64,000 bases of DNA from Apostichopus japonicus. Its lineage: Eukaryota; Echinodermata; Holothuroidea; Aspidochirotida; Stichopodidae. The stretch spans positions 19,057,989 to 19,121,988 of the forward strand of contig NC_092572.1 of NCBI RefSeq assembly GCF_037975245.1, read 5' to 3'. This document shows positions 35,541-46,616 of the stretch, one piece after another. The position numbers were made by a program, and so were the translations under genes. How positions within the stretch are numbered: position 1 is the first letter of the stretch; each line of letters begins with the position of its first letter. The notes below the pieces were generated by a model. The model was not told the DNA's origin, ran no database searches, and was given only the letters and a program-made list of their open reading frames with translations.

Positions 35541-37572
35541 AACAACTCTTGATCTGAGGTTATAGACAGGCTTCCTTTTAGGGGTGGTTATTGTCTGGCA
35601 GAAAAAGATGAGTACAAGAAATGAAGATCATGAAGGCACTCTCGCACCCTGTGCGTATTCTTCAATGACGACTGTTTTGTTTGAGAGAGTGGGTAAAATA
35701 GGATTTAAAGGGGGAAAATAGGAAATACAGCCAGTGGTGTGGCCAGGATTCTGCTAACAGAGGGGGGGGGGGGGGGTTATCCCTCATGGACCAAAAATTG
35801 GTGGAATCTGAAAAATGGCCTGAAATTTGGTGGGCCATAAAGTTTTGTGGGCCCTACATTTTGAAGCTCGAAAAGGTATGAGCTTCTGCACCATTGGTGC
35901 TCTAGTTCCTTCCAAAAATTCAGGGTGTGGGTGGGTGGGGAGGGGTATTTTCTTTGTTGATGCTATTCCTCTTGTCACTTTCTCTTTTCATGCGATTGTT
36001 TTATTAAAAGCAAAACAGTAGCCCACCTCATTTTCTTTTTTAATCTGGTATTCCAGTTTTGACACTTGTAGAGCCATCTTCAATACATGCTCTTCACTCT
36101 CCTCTTGCTGGTTGTGAGTGCTTCGGCACAATGTTTCATTACATGGTCTCCTGATTGGCCTGCTGTTAGGGTGTTGCTGTTACGAAGAACCACTCGTGAC
36201 CTCAGACTGTATGCAGTCTTCTTTTTAGGTGTGGTTATTGTCTGGACCTCGACAGTGAGTGCTTGTTTAAGCACATGGTCTGAATGGCCTGCTGTTGGTG
36301 TGTTGCTGTTTTTCATAACAACTCTTGATCTGAGGTTATAGACAGGCTTCCTTTTAGGGGTGGTTATTGTCTGGCAGAAAAAGATGAGTACAAGAAATGA
36401 AGATCATTAAGGCACTCTCGCACCCTGTGCGTATTCTTCAATGACGACTGTTTTGTTTGAGAGAGTGGGTAAAATAGGATTTAAAGGGGGAAAATAGGAA
36501 ATACAGCCAGTGGTGTGGCCAGGATTCTGCTAACAGAGGGGGGGGGGGGTTATCCCTCATGGACCAAAAATTGGTGAAATCTGAAAAATGGCCTGAAATT
36601 TGGTGGGCCATAAAGTTTTGTGGGCCCTACATTTTGAAGCTCGAAAAGGTATGAGCTTCTGCACCATTGGTGCTCTAGTTCCTTCCAAAAATTCAGGGTG
36701 TGGGTGGGTGGGGAGGGGTATTTTCTTTGTTGATGCTATTCCTCTTGTCACTTTCTCTTTTCATGCGATTGTTTTATTAAAAGCAAAACAGTAGCCCACC
36801 TCATTTTCTTTTTTAATCTGGTATTCCAGTTTTGACACTTGTAGAGCCATCTTCAATACATGCTCTTCACTCTCCTCTTGCTGGTTGTGAGTGCTTCGGC
36901 ACAATGTTTCATTACATGGTCTCCTGATTGGCCTGCTGTTAGGATGTTGCTGTTACGAAGAACCACTCGTGACCTCAGACTGTATGCAGTCTTCTTTTTA
37001 GGTGTGGTTATTGTCTGGACCTCGACAGTGAGTGCTTGTTTAAGCACATGGTCTGAATGGCCTGCTGTTGGTGTGTTGCTGTTTTTCATAACAACTCTTG
37101 ATCTGAGGTTATAGACAGGCTTCCTTTTAGGGGTGGTTATTGTCTGGCAGAAAAAGATGAGTACAAGAAATGAAGATCATGAAGGCACTCTCGCACCCTG
37201 TGCGTATTCTTCAATGACGACTGTTTTGTTTGAGAGAGTGGGTAAAATAGGATTTAAAGGGGGAAAATAGGAAATACAGCCAGTGGTGTGGCCAGGATTC
37301 TGCTAACAGAGGGGGGGGGGGGTTATCCCTCATGGACCAAAAATTGGTGGAATCTGAAAAATGGCCTGAAATTTGGTGGGCCATAAAGTTTTGTGGGCCC
37401 TACATTTTGAAGCTCGAAAAGGTATGAGCTTCTGCACCATTGGTGCTCTAGTTCCTTCCAAAAATTCAGGGTGTGGGTGGGTGGGGAGGGGTATTTTCTT
37501 TGTTGATGCTATTCCTCTTGTCACTTTCTCTTTTCATGCGATTGTTTTATTAAAAGCAAAACAGTAGCCCAC

Positions 37573-37680
37573 CTCATTTTCTTTTTTAATCTGGTATTCC
37601 AGTTTTGACACTTGTAGAGCCATCTTCAATACATGCTCTTCACTCTCCTCTTGCTGGTTGTAAAGAGCTGTGTTTTTTTC
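37573..37680 (-). pseudogene. Inverted copy of kinesin exon B with intact splice sites
   Basis: 108 nt, with ccctttag acceptor and gtgggc donor on the minus strand. It matches 25195-25302 with a few changes (NQQEESEEHVLKMALQ, YQIKKENE). Open, phase 0. Confidence 0.6.
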
Positions 37681-38556
37681 CTAAAGGGAATTAAAGGAAC
37701 AAAGGTGTTTGTTGGACTATATCCAGTGCAATAAATTTGCCGTAGTAGTAAGGTCACCCCTCCCTACACCTAAACTTATCTCATATTTGCAAACCAAGAA
37801 AGATCTGTCTACACCCAAGGTATTTTTCGACCTCATCTTCAGTTTTATTGTTTCTACAGCTGGCATTATGATTGCAGTTATAACAGTAACAATAGTTCAC
37901 TTTGGGGATCTTTGTTTGAAGCTGAATGTTTGCTAAGAAGTATACAGACATGTTACCTTTAAGTAAATGACTATGTGTTCTGAATCTGTATTACATGAAT
38001 GAGCTCTAAGTAGAGCTTTTAGATATTCATAATTTTGCCAAAGCACTTGACATTCTTAAACACATATATCATTGCTACCCAAAGCTAGGGTAAAGCTCTA
38101 CAGATTCAGTGGCACTCTCGCACCCTGTGCGTATTCTTCAATCATCTCGGGCGGAGGTAAATTGACAGCGTCGCTCACAAACTATTCACCCATCCAAGGC
38201 GACAGTACCGTAATTAAACTGAGTCCCAGACTCATTTTGGAAGTCTCAAGTTGTTTTAATAACCAGAATGCTTGCACTCAAGATAGGAACTTGGGATATT
38301 GTCCTTGCAAGTTTCAGTTTAGGATAGTGGAGGGACTAAAGTAATTACCCAACAAAATCATGATATATATAGAAAGCTCAAGGCTATATACTGTACATAA
38401 ATGAACTGGATGATCACCTCCTTGCAAACCTAAGATGGTAGGAATGGTTGTCGTACAAGACAGATGGTGGTTGTTGTTAAAACCTGTAGTCCTGTACTAT
38501 CATCTCCTGTCCCATGCAACTTTATAATAATTCCGGGTGGGTCTCAATCACCTCAC

Positions 38557-38736
38557 CTTAATGGTCTGCATGTGCATATCATGCATTGAATCTCTTTCCA
38601 GTCTGCTCTTGGCCTTCTTGCCCTCCAGGGCCGTCTCTTACTCCCGTACATTCCTCCTGGATGACTCAAACTCTTCCTGCATCTCCTTACTCTTGCAATG
38701 GAACAACTCCTTCTGTTCGGCGGCCTCTTGACGGGT
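38557..38736 (-). pseudogene. Inverted copy of the 180-nt stalk exon with one stop
   Basis: Same tgctag acceptor and gtgagg donor as 23654-23833. It shares the first in-frame TAA (after NVRE) but has CAG where the plus copy has the second stop, ending MHMQTIK. Confidence 0.65.
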
Positions 38737-39160
38737 CTAGCATGAATAATTCGTGGCGTGGAGAAAATTAAAAAATCAAGGTGGAGTTCCTTGAAAGATA
38801 GAAGAGCAACCTCAATATCACACTACAAACCACACTAATACAAAACAACCATCAATCATGAATATAATTGACAAGAACAAGACCATATTTACAAAATGAA
38901 CATGAAGCCTATGGGGAGGCTTCCACATATCAAAGGACCAGGTAGTTTGCTACATAAGGCTACAAAACCCTAAATGCCAGTAGCACCAAAGAGACTTGAT
39001 CAATTCTGTCAATTGTCTGACTGGCTGGAGGAGGGGGGGTGGGGAAGGAGGGGAAGGAGAGTACAAGCAAAGGGATTAATTTCGTGAGATTTTATATTTG
39101 CATTTTGTTTATCACAAAATACTGATTTGTGTTCCAAAGTGTTCACTATCAATGGGTATT

Positions 39161-39680
39161 TTGCTATGCAGTACCATTTATTTTTTGAATTAACAAAAAG
39201 TTAAAGTTGATATTATACAGTGTGACATCAGATAACTGTTGTGCTGTATGCTTCACCCTCCTAATGCAATGGCAATATTAAATTACGTTGTTGTAAAATG
39301 GTTTTAGTTATTACCTTTTACCTTACAGCCAATGTTTGAACACGTTCAATTAAGAAAACACTGACGTAATATTAGTTACGTGTGGTAGAACACTCATTAT
39401 GCGTAACAATGAATCAATTTAAATGTTACCTTACAGGCTTACACAAGAGAATTTGATAGTGGCAAATTTAATTTATCTCTAAAACTTGCTACTATCATTA
39501 GCTCACATTCCATGACTTGCCTCTAGTTTCATATGAAGGTGCTGTGGGTATTTTGCTATGCAGTACCATTTATTTTTTGAATTAACAAAAAGTTAAAGTT
39601 GATATTATACAGTGTGACATCAGATAACTGTTGTGCTGTATGCTTCACCCTCCTAATGGAATGGCAATATTAATTCCTGC
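39161..39680. repeat. Direct ~130-bp duplication (39161-39300 and 39541-39675) plus an inverted scrap
   Basis: GGTATTTTGCTATGCAGTAC through CCTCCTAATG is present twice. Between them, 39480-39540 is the reverse complement of 43190-43285, an intron piece flanking kinesin exon D copy 2. Confidence 0.85.
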
Positions 39681-39705
39681 AGCTGTGCTTTCTGTCTTTC
39701 TACAG

Positions 39706-39759
39706 TTGCCACGGGAACTTTCATTGATGTCGGTGTGCTTGAAGGTGTCCCATCAAAAC
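39706..39759 (+). other. Candidate 54-nt micro-exon
   Basis: Flanked by tctttctacag and gtaagt. A phase-0 frame (LPRELSLMSVCLKVSHQN) and another frame are both open. I cannot match it to KIF15 or to any family. The splice sites are good, but nothing else supports it. Confidence 0.25.
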
Positions 39760-39953
39760 GTAAGTTACCAGTGTCTGAAGTAATCAAAATGTAATCAATA
39801 TTAGCGACTTTCAAGTCACAGCATAAAATTCAACCTGTCAAATAGGTTTACTTCAAGTCTTGTTTGGGAGACGATAAACAGTATAATATAGCAGAGATTC
39901 AATGCAGTGGTAACCTAATACATATTATACATATTAAATAAGGTAACATACTT

Positions 39954-39989
<36 letters not shown>

Positions 39990-39990
39990 G

Positions 39991-40025
<35 letters not shown>

Positions 40026-40026
40026 A

Positions 40027-40070
<44 letters not shown>

Positions 40071-40072
40071 CA
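39954..40072. repeat. (TA)n tract
   Basis: About 120 bp of TA with a few interruptions. The Tyr/Ile frame on the minus strand is an artefact of it. Confidence 0.95.
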
Positions 40073-41347
40073 TATGGGTCAATCCATGCCAAATCAACAG
40101 TGGCCTCCACGTCGACCCTCTCAGAATCGCCTGAAATTGATATGGTGTCTTGCCATATGTCTCAAAGGATGAAATTCGGCACCAAAAAAAATTAAAAATT
40201 TTTCGTTGCTAGGATACGGCCCCGCCTAGCAACCAAATCCAGATTGCATTTTAAGAGCCCTAAATTTGTGTCAAGTTTGGAGGCATTTTTTGCATAAATG
40301 TAAAGTATTTTATGTCTGATATTGCAGATATTGTGGAAGACATGTGGCCAGTCTTCGAATTTAGCTAATTTTGAGGAAAATTTACGGTCTCAATTTTTCG
40401 TAACAAGTAATTAAAATGGCAGAAAATGAGAACGGGGTCTTTTCTGGCCCTACTTTGAGTGTGCTCTATATTCACAAGCAAAGGCATGTTTGAGTTTTAA
40501 TTTGCATAGGATCCCTGTCCAGTGGTAGTTGTACGGGAAAAGTGTGGAAAAAAGTCAAGCGGGTTGTACGTTTCACGAACAGCGCTCTCAAACTTAAGAA
40601 ATCTCACTTCAGGCCCTAATTGGGGGTCCATTTTGGGCCTGTGGGTATATTTCAATTTTTCTTTAAATACCATTTTTAAGGAGTGTATTGACCCTATTCT
40701 TAAAAACACAAGTCAAAAAGTTGTGTATTTTGTGTTATCTACTCAAATGTACGACTCGAAAATTGCGAAAATCACTTGGTTCATATGTATGTAAATGCTT
40801 GAACAAGGAATCTACAACTATTCATTGAAAAAATAAATTGAATAAATCTTTCCTTTTCTTTGGAAGGATATGTTAATAGTTGTTTAAACACCTTTCAGGG
40901 TAATTTTGGAAGGTAACTTTGGATGGACTTGGCATGGTGAGTTTATTGAACGAGTCCTTTGTATCAACATTAACTGATGCAAATTGTGATTTAACTATCT
41001 ACTTTGTGCAACTAAATTAAGAATACCTTCCATTTTTCCGTTCCGGTGGACATCTGGGCAGAGCCGTTTATATATGTTTACTGCTACTCAATTTGGACAA
41101 GAAGAAATCATTTTTAATATGATTTGTGTGGAATGTGCACAAATTACTTCTATGAAGTTTCCTGGTGGAATATGAATAATTTAATTGCAGTTTAGTTATT
41201 GACTTTTGTTTAGAAAGACAAATGCAACGCATGTAATGTAACTGAAAGCATTTCATCTTATCATAGCTATGGTGTTTAAGTTTTAGTTACTGTTAATATC
41301 ACAAAGTTATTTATGTCTTTCCTTCATGTTGTTTTCTCCACTTTGAG
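40073..41347. other. Intronic/intergenic repeats, no gene
   Basis: 40078-40500 looks like one interspersed repeat (starting GGGTCAATCCATGCC). 40745-40805 is a third copy of the CTCGAAAATTGCGAAAATC repeat seen at 29580 and 41930. No splice-supported coding segment. Confidence 0.45.
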
Positions 41348-41453
41348 ATCTTCCCAAGGGAGATTTATGCAGTTATCTGAAAGTTACAAGAAAGTGTTGG
41401 AAGGACTGAAGAAGATGAGAGAAGAGAAAAACAAAGATATCAGTAACCTCAAG
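41348..41453 (+). pseudogene. KIF15-like coiled-coil exon E
   Basis: 106 nt after cactttgag, ending CTCAAG followed by gtaagt (a strong donor). It reads SSQGRFMQLSESYKKVLEGL and KKMREEKNKDISNLK, charged and heptad-like. It is undamaged and ends in phase 0. Family assignment rests on context and coil character. Confidence 0.55.
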
Positions 41454-41547
41454 GTAAGTCTTCCAGCTTGTTCTTGATTAGTTTGTTTCTATGTAAATAA
41501 AAGCTCAAGTCAATAATACATATGTACTACTTACAATTTCAACCAGA

Positions 41548-41772
41548 TCACGCAGTCCCAAGAGAAATAGTACGAGAAAATTGCTCATATATAAGACCTT
41601 GTTTTTTAAGTTGACTAACATCACATTGGATGACATGACTGATTGATTCTTCTCTAACTTGGATTTCAAAAGAATTATCTAAATGTTGTTGTATTGGTAA
41701 TGAAGCATCTTGTAGTGAAGAGTCCACTTTGTTGATGACGCTGGAAATTTGCTTTACGACGTGGTAAGTCAT
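41548..41772 (-). other. Unassigned minus-strand open frame in an intron
   Basis: 74 codons with non-repetitive composition (SSVINKVDSSLQDASLPIQQ, REESISHVIQCDVSQLKKQ). It lies antisense to the kinesin exons. There is no splice context and I recognise no family. It could be an inverted exon scrap or chance. Confidence 0.25.
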
Positions 41773-41888
41773 TTTGTATCAGACAACATTTCATACTATC
41801 CTATCCCTAGATGATTTCTGTCTTTTAACTCCTTTACGAGTGCATTAGTTCTTGTTTCTATTGAAGACAAAGTCAATTTCATAAACAG

Positions 41889-41927
41889 GGAAAATTGAAA
41901 GATTTGGAACAAGTTGAAAAAGAGAAA
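41889..41927 (+). pseudogene. KIF15-like exon F, cut off by a repeat
   Basis: Follows cataaacag and continues the phase of exon E: GKLKDLEQVEKEKRL. From about 41925 the sequence is the interspersed repeat that also occurs at 29580 and 40749, so the exon's 3' part and donor are lost. Confidence 0.45.
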
Positions 41928-42497
41928 CGACTCGAAAATTGCGAAAATCACTTGGTTCATATGTATGTAAATGCTTGAACAAGCCGATTTGAGTAATTCA
42001 AATGACAACAACTTCTTAGCATTAGCATACAGGTGCATAGCAGGGTGGTTCACTTGTCTAAGGACTACTGTACACATAAACTGCATTTTCAGGGTCATAT
42101 GCCAAACTATGCCTGTGAACAACGTCCTCAAACATCACATTTTACCAATATTTTGGGCTATTTAGGGCATTTCAAGGTCAAATTTGGTCACAATTAAAAG
42201 GGGTTTTTTTGGTTTTCAATACAAAACTAGTAAGATATGTATAGTTTTTATGCAAAGAATGAGCTAAAACATATTTTGTATTAGTTATTAATGCTCTGAT
42301 GAGCAGCTTAAAGTGGCATATATGAGAGTGACATTAGCTCTACAGAAACATGATTGCGAGAAATATATATGCTGATGATCGCTCAAAAAACGTGTGAAAC
42401 TCTGAGTTAAACTAGTGTTCCACTAGTCTCAATATATATTTCGCTGTGTCCACCGAAAAAAGGGCACTCTGCGCCAAGATAGAGGCCAACCAACCAA

Positions 42498-42543
<46 letters not shown>

Positions 42544-42896
42544 AAGCAGTTTAGTGTTAGTGTGCAGCTAGTTCATCACACCTGTTTGCTTCAAGTTCAC
42601 TCTTCAGAACTAATTGTGAGAATTGCAATGATCGATATCTCTATAAAGCTATGTAGGAATTTCACCAGGTCTTTTATCAATCAAAAATATAAGAATGCAA
42701 CCTGTACCAGACTGGAAAGTTGGACTGGATGGGTTTAAGCCAAAAAATGTCAATTTTGGTAAACTTGAGAAAAGAATATCTTTCACATATGGTTCCACGT
42801 GTCTACAGCTTCAAAATGATGATTTGACTCTGTACCAATGTGTGGTTCATATCCATTCCCGGCATAAATGGTTTCATCCTTTTTACTTCTGAACAG

Positions 42897-43154
42897 TCAC
42901 AAGAGGAGAAGCAGAAGATTTCCGACTGATGTTACAATCTGTGGACAAGCAGCATTTGGATGAGATTCAGAGATGTCAGAGCAGAGACGTTGAACAGGGG
43001 AAGTTAGTCTCGGGGCTCCAGACCAAACTGGTCAAAGCAGAGAGTCTGACCTCTCAACTTCAGCATGCTAATGATGAGCTGCAACTGCAACTGCAGCTCA
43101 ACTGCAGCAACTGCAGCAACTGCAACTGCAACTCATGATAAACTGCAACTAGAG
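42897..43154 (+). pseudogene. KIF15-like coiled-coil exon D, copy 2 (donor lost)
   Basis: Follows ctgaacag. The frame is open through MLQSVDKQHLDEIQRCQSRD, GLQTKLVKAESLTSQLQHAN and DELQ, then enters an expanded CTGCAA/CTGCAG repeat (43077-43135) and stops. Where copy 1 has the GT donor after CTAGAG this copy has TT (43155-43156). It keeps the reading frame that copy 1 lost. Confidence 0.65.
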
Positions 43155-44150
43155 TTAGGTCATGGAACATGAGCTAATAAACATCACCTTCATATGAAAC
43201 TAGAGGAATGTGAGCTAATGATAGTAGCACCTTCATATGAAACTAGAGGCAAGTCATGGAATGTGAGCTAATGATAGTAGCACCTTCATATGAAAATATC
43301 ATATAATAAGACAAAGATCTCACAGTGTGTAAAACTGTGTAAAACTTAAAGAGATATTCCAGTTGTAGAAAATGTCGTAACTAAATGAAAAAGGAAAGTT
43401 TTCCACACTTTTAGTTGAAACCATCATTGCAAAAAATTTTTTACCTAACTCAAAATATGGTTGATTGAATACAATTGATTATAAATAGCTTAACCTTCAA
43501 TTCTTCCCTGGAGTAGATCACAATAAGTGGTCTTTAATAACATGCCGGTAATTGTTCCTCAAAAGCTCTACTTTTTATATTACAATCTTCTTGTTGATTT
43601 ATCCTCGATTCATTTGGAATTTCTGCCAAGTGTTTTATTGTGATTGATAGTCCTTTGTGTTACTTTTATTGATTATGAAAAACTGCACATTTGTGGATGG
43701 TTATGGAAGTAGCGGACTACAGCGACATATTTAGTATTACATAATTATGAGGGATTGGACAAATATATCCAGCTTTTGCTGTATTCCACTTTGTTCATTA
43801 CATAGCCGTGGCCATCTTGACCGGCTGATTAATTATCAAAAATTTATTCAGTGTGCAATCTTGGGTCGGCATTGTCAAAAGTTCTTTGTTAGATGGCTAG
43901 TTAAGAAGATTAGTTTTCGTTTCGTTTATTTCACTTTTTTTTCATTTTTACAGTTACATTTACAATAATGAATAATACCAATGTCAAAGAAAGAAAAAAA
44001 AGCATGGAAAATCTGAAAAAGCTACGCTTATACACTCATAAAGTGCAGATTCACCATGAACAAATTAAATACAATACGCTAACTACACCCCCCCCCCTTC
44101 CCCCACTTCCCAAACGGGAAGCACAAGTAGCATTATTAAATGTGATAACT
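43155..44150. other. Intron remnant and repeat, no gene
   Basis: 43155-43640 parallels 30517-30900 and contains a three-fold reiteration of CACCTTCATATGAAACTAGAG. 43640-44150 has no supported coding sequence. Confidence 0.45.
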
Positions 44151-44821
44151 TTAACGCATATATTACAAATCATTGTTTAACAAATATAGCTTCAGTTGCT
44201 TTATGAATATTGATAAGGTTGGTAATTTTTTAAGTTTGGGTCCGAGCGTATTCCAAAATGTGGCACCAGTAAATCTTACAGACTTAGTATTTAAAACTAA
44301 TCGTGGGTAATCCAAATGAATGGCAGTTGAGTGTCTAGTGTTATAACTATGGAGTTAGTTATTTAAATTAAAAAAAGACTTAAAACGGAGGTGGAAGTAA
44401 ATCATGAAGATATTTGAAAACAAAGATTCCAAGTTGGAGTTGATATATGTCAAAAACTGTTAAGATACTAAAATTCCTAAAAATAGGAGTAGATAACTAA
44501 GATGACTAAGATAATCTGATTTGCTAATCAGTCGTATCAACTTGTTTTGGAGCACAAATAATCTATTCAGGTGAACAGTATGCGCATTGCCCCAGAGAAT
44601 ATTGCAATACGAAAGATGAGGATAAACCAATGTATAATAAAGTGATAATAATACCTGATGAGGAACCTGAAGCCTAATTTTATAAAGAATGCCAATCGTC
44701 TTAGACACTTTAGTACAAATATAATCAATGTGAATTCTCCAGCTTAAGAGTGGGTCAAGTTGAACTCCAAGGAACTTAACGTTTTCTGTTTCATGTATAA
44801 TTGTATTGTTCAAGATAAGTT

Positions 44822-45241
44822 TTAGTTTTGGTTTGGTGGAATGGTAAGTGTGAAAACTATGAAGTTAGTTTTATTCACATTAAGAGACAACTTATTAGCA
44901 CAAAACCAATCTGCAATAACAGAAAGTTCATTATTTAAAATACGATTATATGCATTCAAATCATTATTCTTAAATAGTATGCTAGTGTCATCAGCAAAAA
45001 GACAAACTTTAAGAATACTTGAACAATTAGGGAGATCATTGGTATAAATGAGAAAAAGGAGCGGTCCTAGAATAGATCCCTGAGGAACACCACAAGTTAT
45101 ATTACAATAAGCTGGAACGTGTTCACCAATAATAACACTCTGTTTACGATCTGATAGGTAATTTCTAAACAACTGTAACTCAAGTCCCCTAATCCCATAA
45201 TGACTTAGTTTGCTTAATAATATCATGATTGACCGTATCAA
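44822..45241 (-). pseudogene. LINE reverse transcriptase fragment (FADD box)
   Basis: Part of the LINE above. It contains YGIRGLELQLFRNYLSDRKQ, then GVPQGSILGPLLFLIYTNDL and CLFADDTSILF with the two catalytic aspartates. It is out of frame with the upstream part (45189-45569), so the copy is inactive. Confidence 0.85.
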
Positions 45242-45527
45242 AAGCTTTTGATAGGTCTATAAATATTCCAAGGGTAGACTGCTTATTATTAAAACCAGTA
45301 GTAATAAAATCAATGACGTCAAGGCCAGCCATACTATTTGAACGATTTTGACGAAAACCATACTGATTATCGGAAATTATGTTGTTGCTATTTAGAAAAG
45401 TTTTAGTTCTGGAGTAAATAATTTTCTCAATTATTTTACATAGAGAAGTGAGTACTGGAATTGGTCTATAATTTGACAATTCATCAGTTTTACCTGTGTT
45501 AAATATAGGTGTTACTCTAGCAAGTTT

Positions 45528-45684
45528 TGTACTGTATTGTCTTATTTTTATGTTCCGCCGAATTCCCATATTGGGATAGCGCCACCTATTTTGTTAAAAT
45601 AAACTGACTTGTAAATGGCAACCAATTGTTTCACGTGTTATTATTATCATGACCGGTTTACGGCCACCACCACCAGACATGACA
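45528..45684 (+). repeat. 5' LTR of the gypsy element
   Basis: 157 bp, begins TGTACTG and ends ATGACA. It differs from the 3' LTR at three positions (actgac/acagac, caatt/caact, cagac/cggac), about 98% identical. Confidence 0.95.
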
Positions 45685-45686
45685 GA

Positions 45687-45706
45687 TGGCGAACGAGGAT
45701 GGGATT
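45687..45706 (+). promoter_or_regulatory. Primer-binding site, tRNA-Ser-like
   Basis: TGGCGAACGAGGATGGGATT starts 2 nt after the LTR. It matches the complement of the tRNA-Ser(GCU) 3' end (TGGCGACGAGGATGGGATT, recalled from tRNA knowledge) except for one extra A. Confidence 0.65.
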
Positions 45707-45923
45707 GCCTGAAGTTGATGACATCGGTTTTTAATGAATTTCCGATCCGGACGTGAACTTTCACAACGGTAGAAGGGTAAACGCTACATTATTATCCCCG
45801 GTATGTTAGTGCAGTAAAGACTGTGCGATAGCCTAACATAAACGCCAATGCTAAAGTGGTTAGGATAGGACTATACGTTTCTACACGTAAAACATAGTAT
45901 TGGTTACAGACGTTACAGATAAC

Positions 45924-46616
45924 ATGGCGACCAATATTGGAACAATCGAAACATTTAATGAAAATGTAGAAGACTGGCCTACCTATGTGGAACGGGTAGA
46001 GCTGTATTTTGAAGCTAATGACATTCCAGAAAGTAAGAAAACGCCAGCATTGCTCAGTTTAATGGGTAGTAAAACCTATACTTTACTGAGAAACTTGATG
46101 GCTCCGGAAAAGCCAGCAACTAAAACGTTCACCCAGATTGTAAAAACACTGCAAGATCACCTGTCACCAGAACCCTTATTAATCGCAGAACGATTTCGTT
46201 TTCACAAACGAGCGCAATATGAAAATGAAAACATTGCAACATTTGTAGCAGAACTAAGAAAGCTAGCAGAGAGGTGTCAGTTCGGCACAAATTTGGATGA
46301 CTCTTTGCAAGACCGGTTCGTGTGCGGATTGATGAGTGAGAGTACACAAAAACGGCTTCTAACATAAAAAACATTAACGTTCATAAAAGCTGTAGAATTG
46401 GCAAAGGTGATGGAATCAGCAGCGAAAGAATCCCAGGAATTCCGCAATTCCGAGACCAGTGCTAGTGCTCACCGAGTAGCACCTCAACGGGAAACGAAGA
46501 AGAATGAAAATAAAGCAAAATGTTATAGGTGTGGAGGACTTAATCACGAAGCAGAAGATTGTTATTACAAAGATTAAGAGTGTTTCGAGTGCCAGAAGAA
46601 GGATCACACACGAAAG
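45924..46616 (+). pseudogene. gag region of the gypsy element
   Basis: From MATNIGTIETFNENVEDW it has a retrotransposon gag domain (KTFTQIVKTLQDHLSPEPLL, FRFHKRAQYENENIATF, then LAERCQFG). A zinc-knuckle region follows (CYRCGGLNHEAEDC, then CFECQKKDHTRKMC at the pol junction). Two in-frame stops interrupt it: TAA at 46365-46367 and TAA at 46575-46577. Both lie in the frame of the downstream protease, so gag and pol were probably one frame. Confidence 0.85.

Larger units (their letters stand above)
33946..37680 (-). repeat. Tandem array of kinesin-exon units (two of ~644 bp, three of ~775 bp, one partial)
   Basis: Unit starts marked by GCAAAACAGTAGC are at 33946, 34589, 35234, 36010, 36783 and 37556 (spacing 643, 645, 776, 773, 773). 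On the minus strand each unit carries exon A sequence fused without intron to exon B, then GTGAGC/GTGGGC, a piece ending AATTTTTGGAAGGAAC, a poly-G repeat (TGGTGTGGCCAGGATTCTG) and one 43-bp minisatellite unit. The long units differ from the short ones by an extra ~130-bp exon-A repeat. The three long units are nearly identical, implying recent amplification. Confidence 0.93.
37455..39082. repeat. Right arm of the large inverted duplication
   Basis: Reverse complement of 23302-25420 with two changes: about 270 bp (24290-24556, including exon A) is deleted at 38110, and about 130 bp is added near 38340-38460. It joins directly to the tandem array on its left side. Confidence 0.85.
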
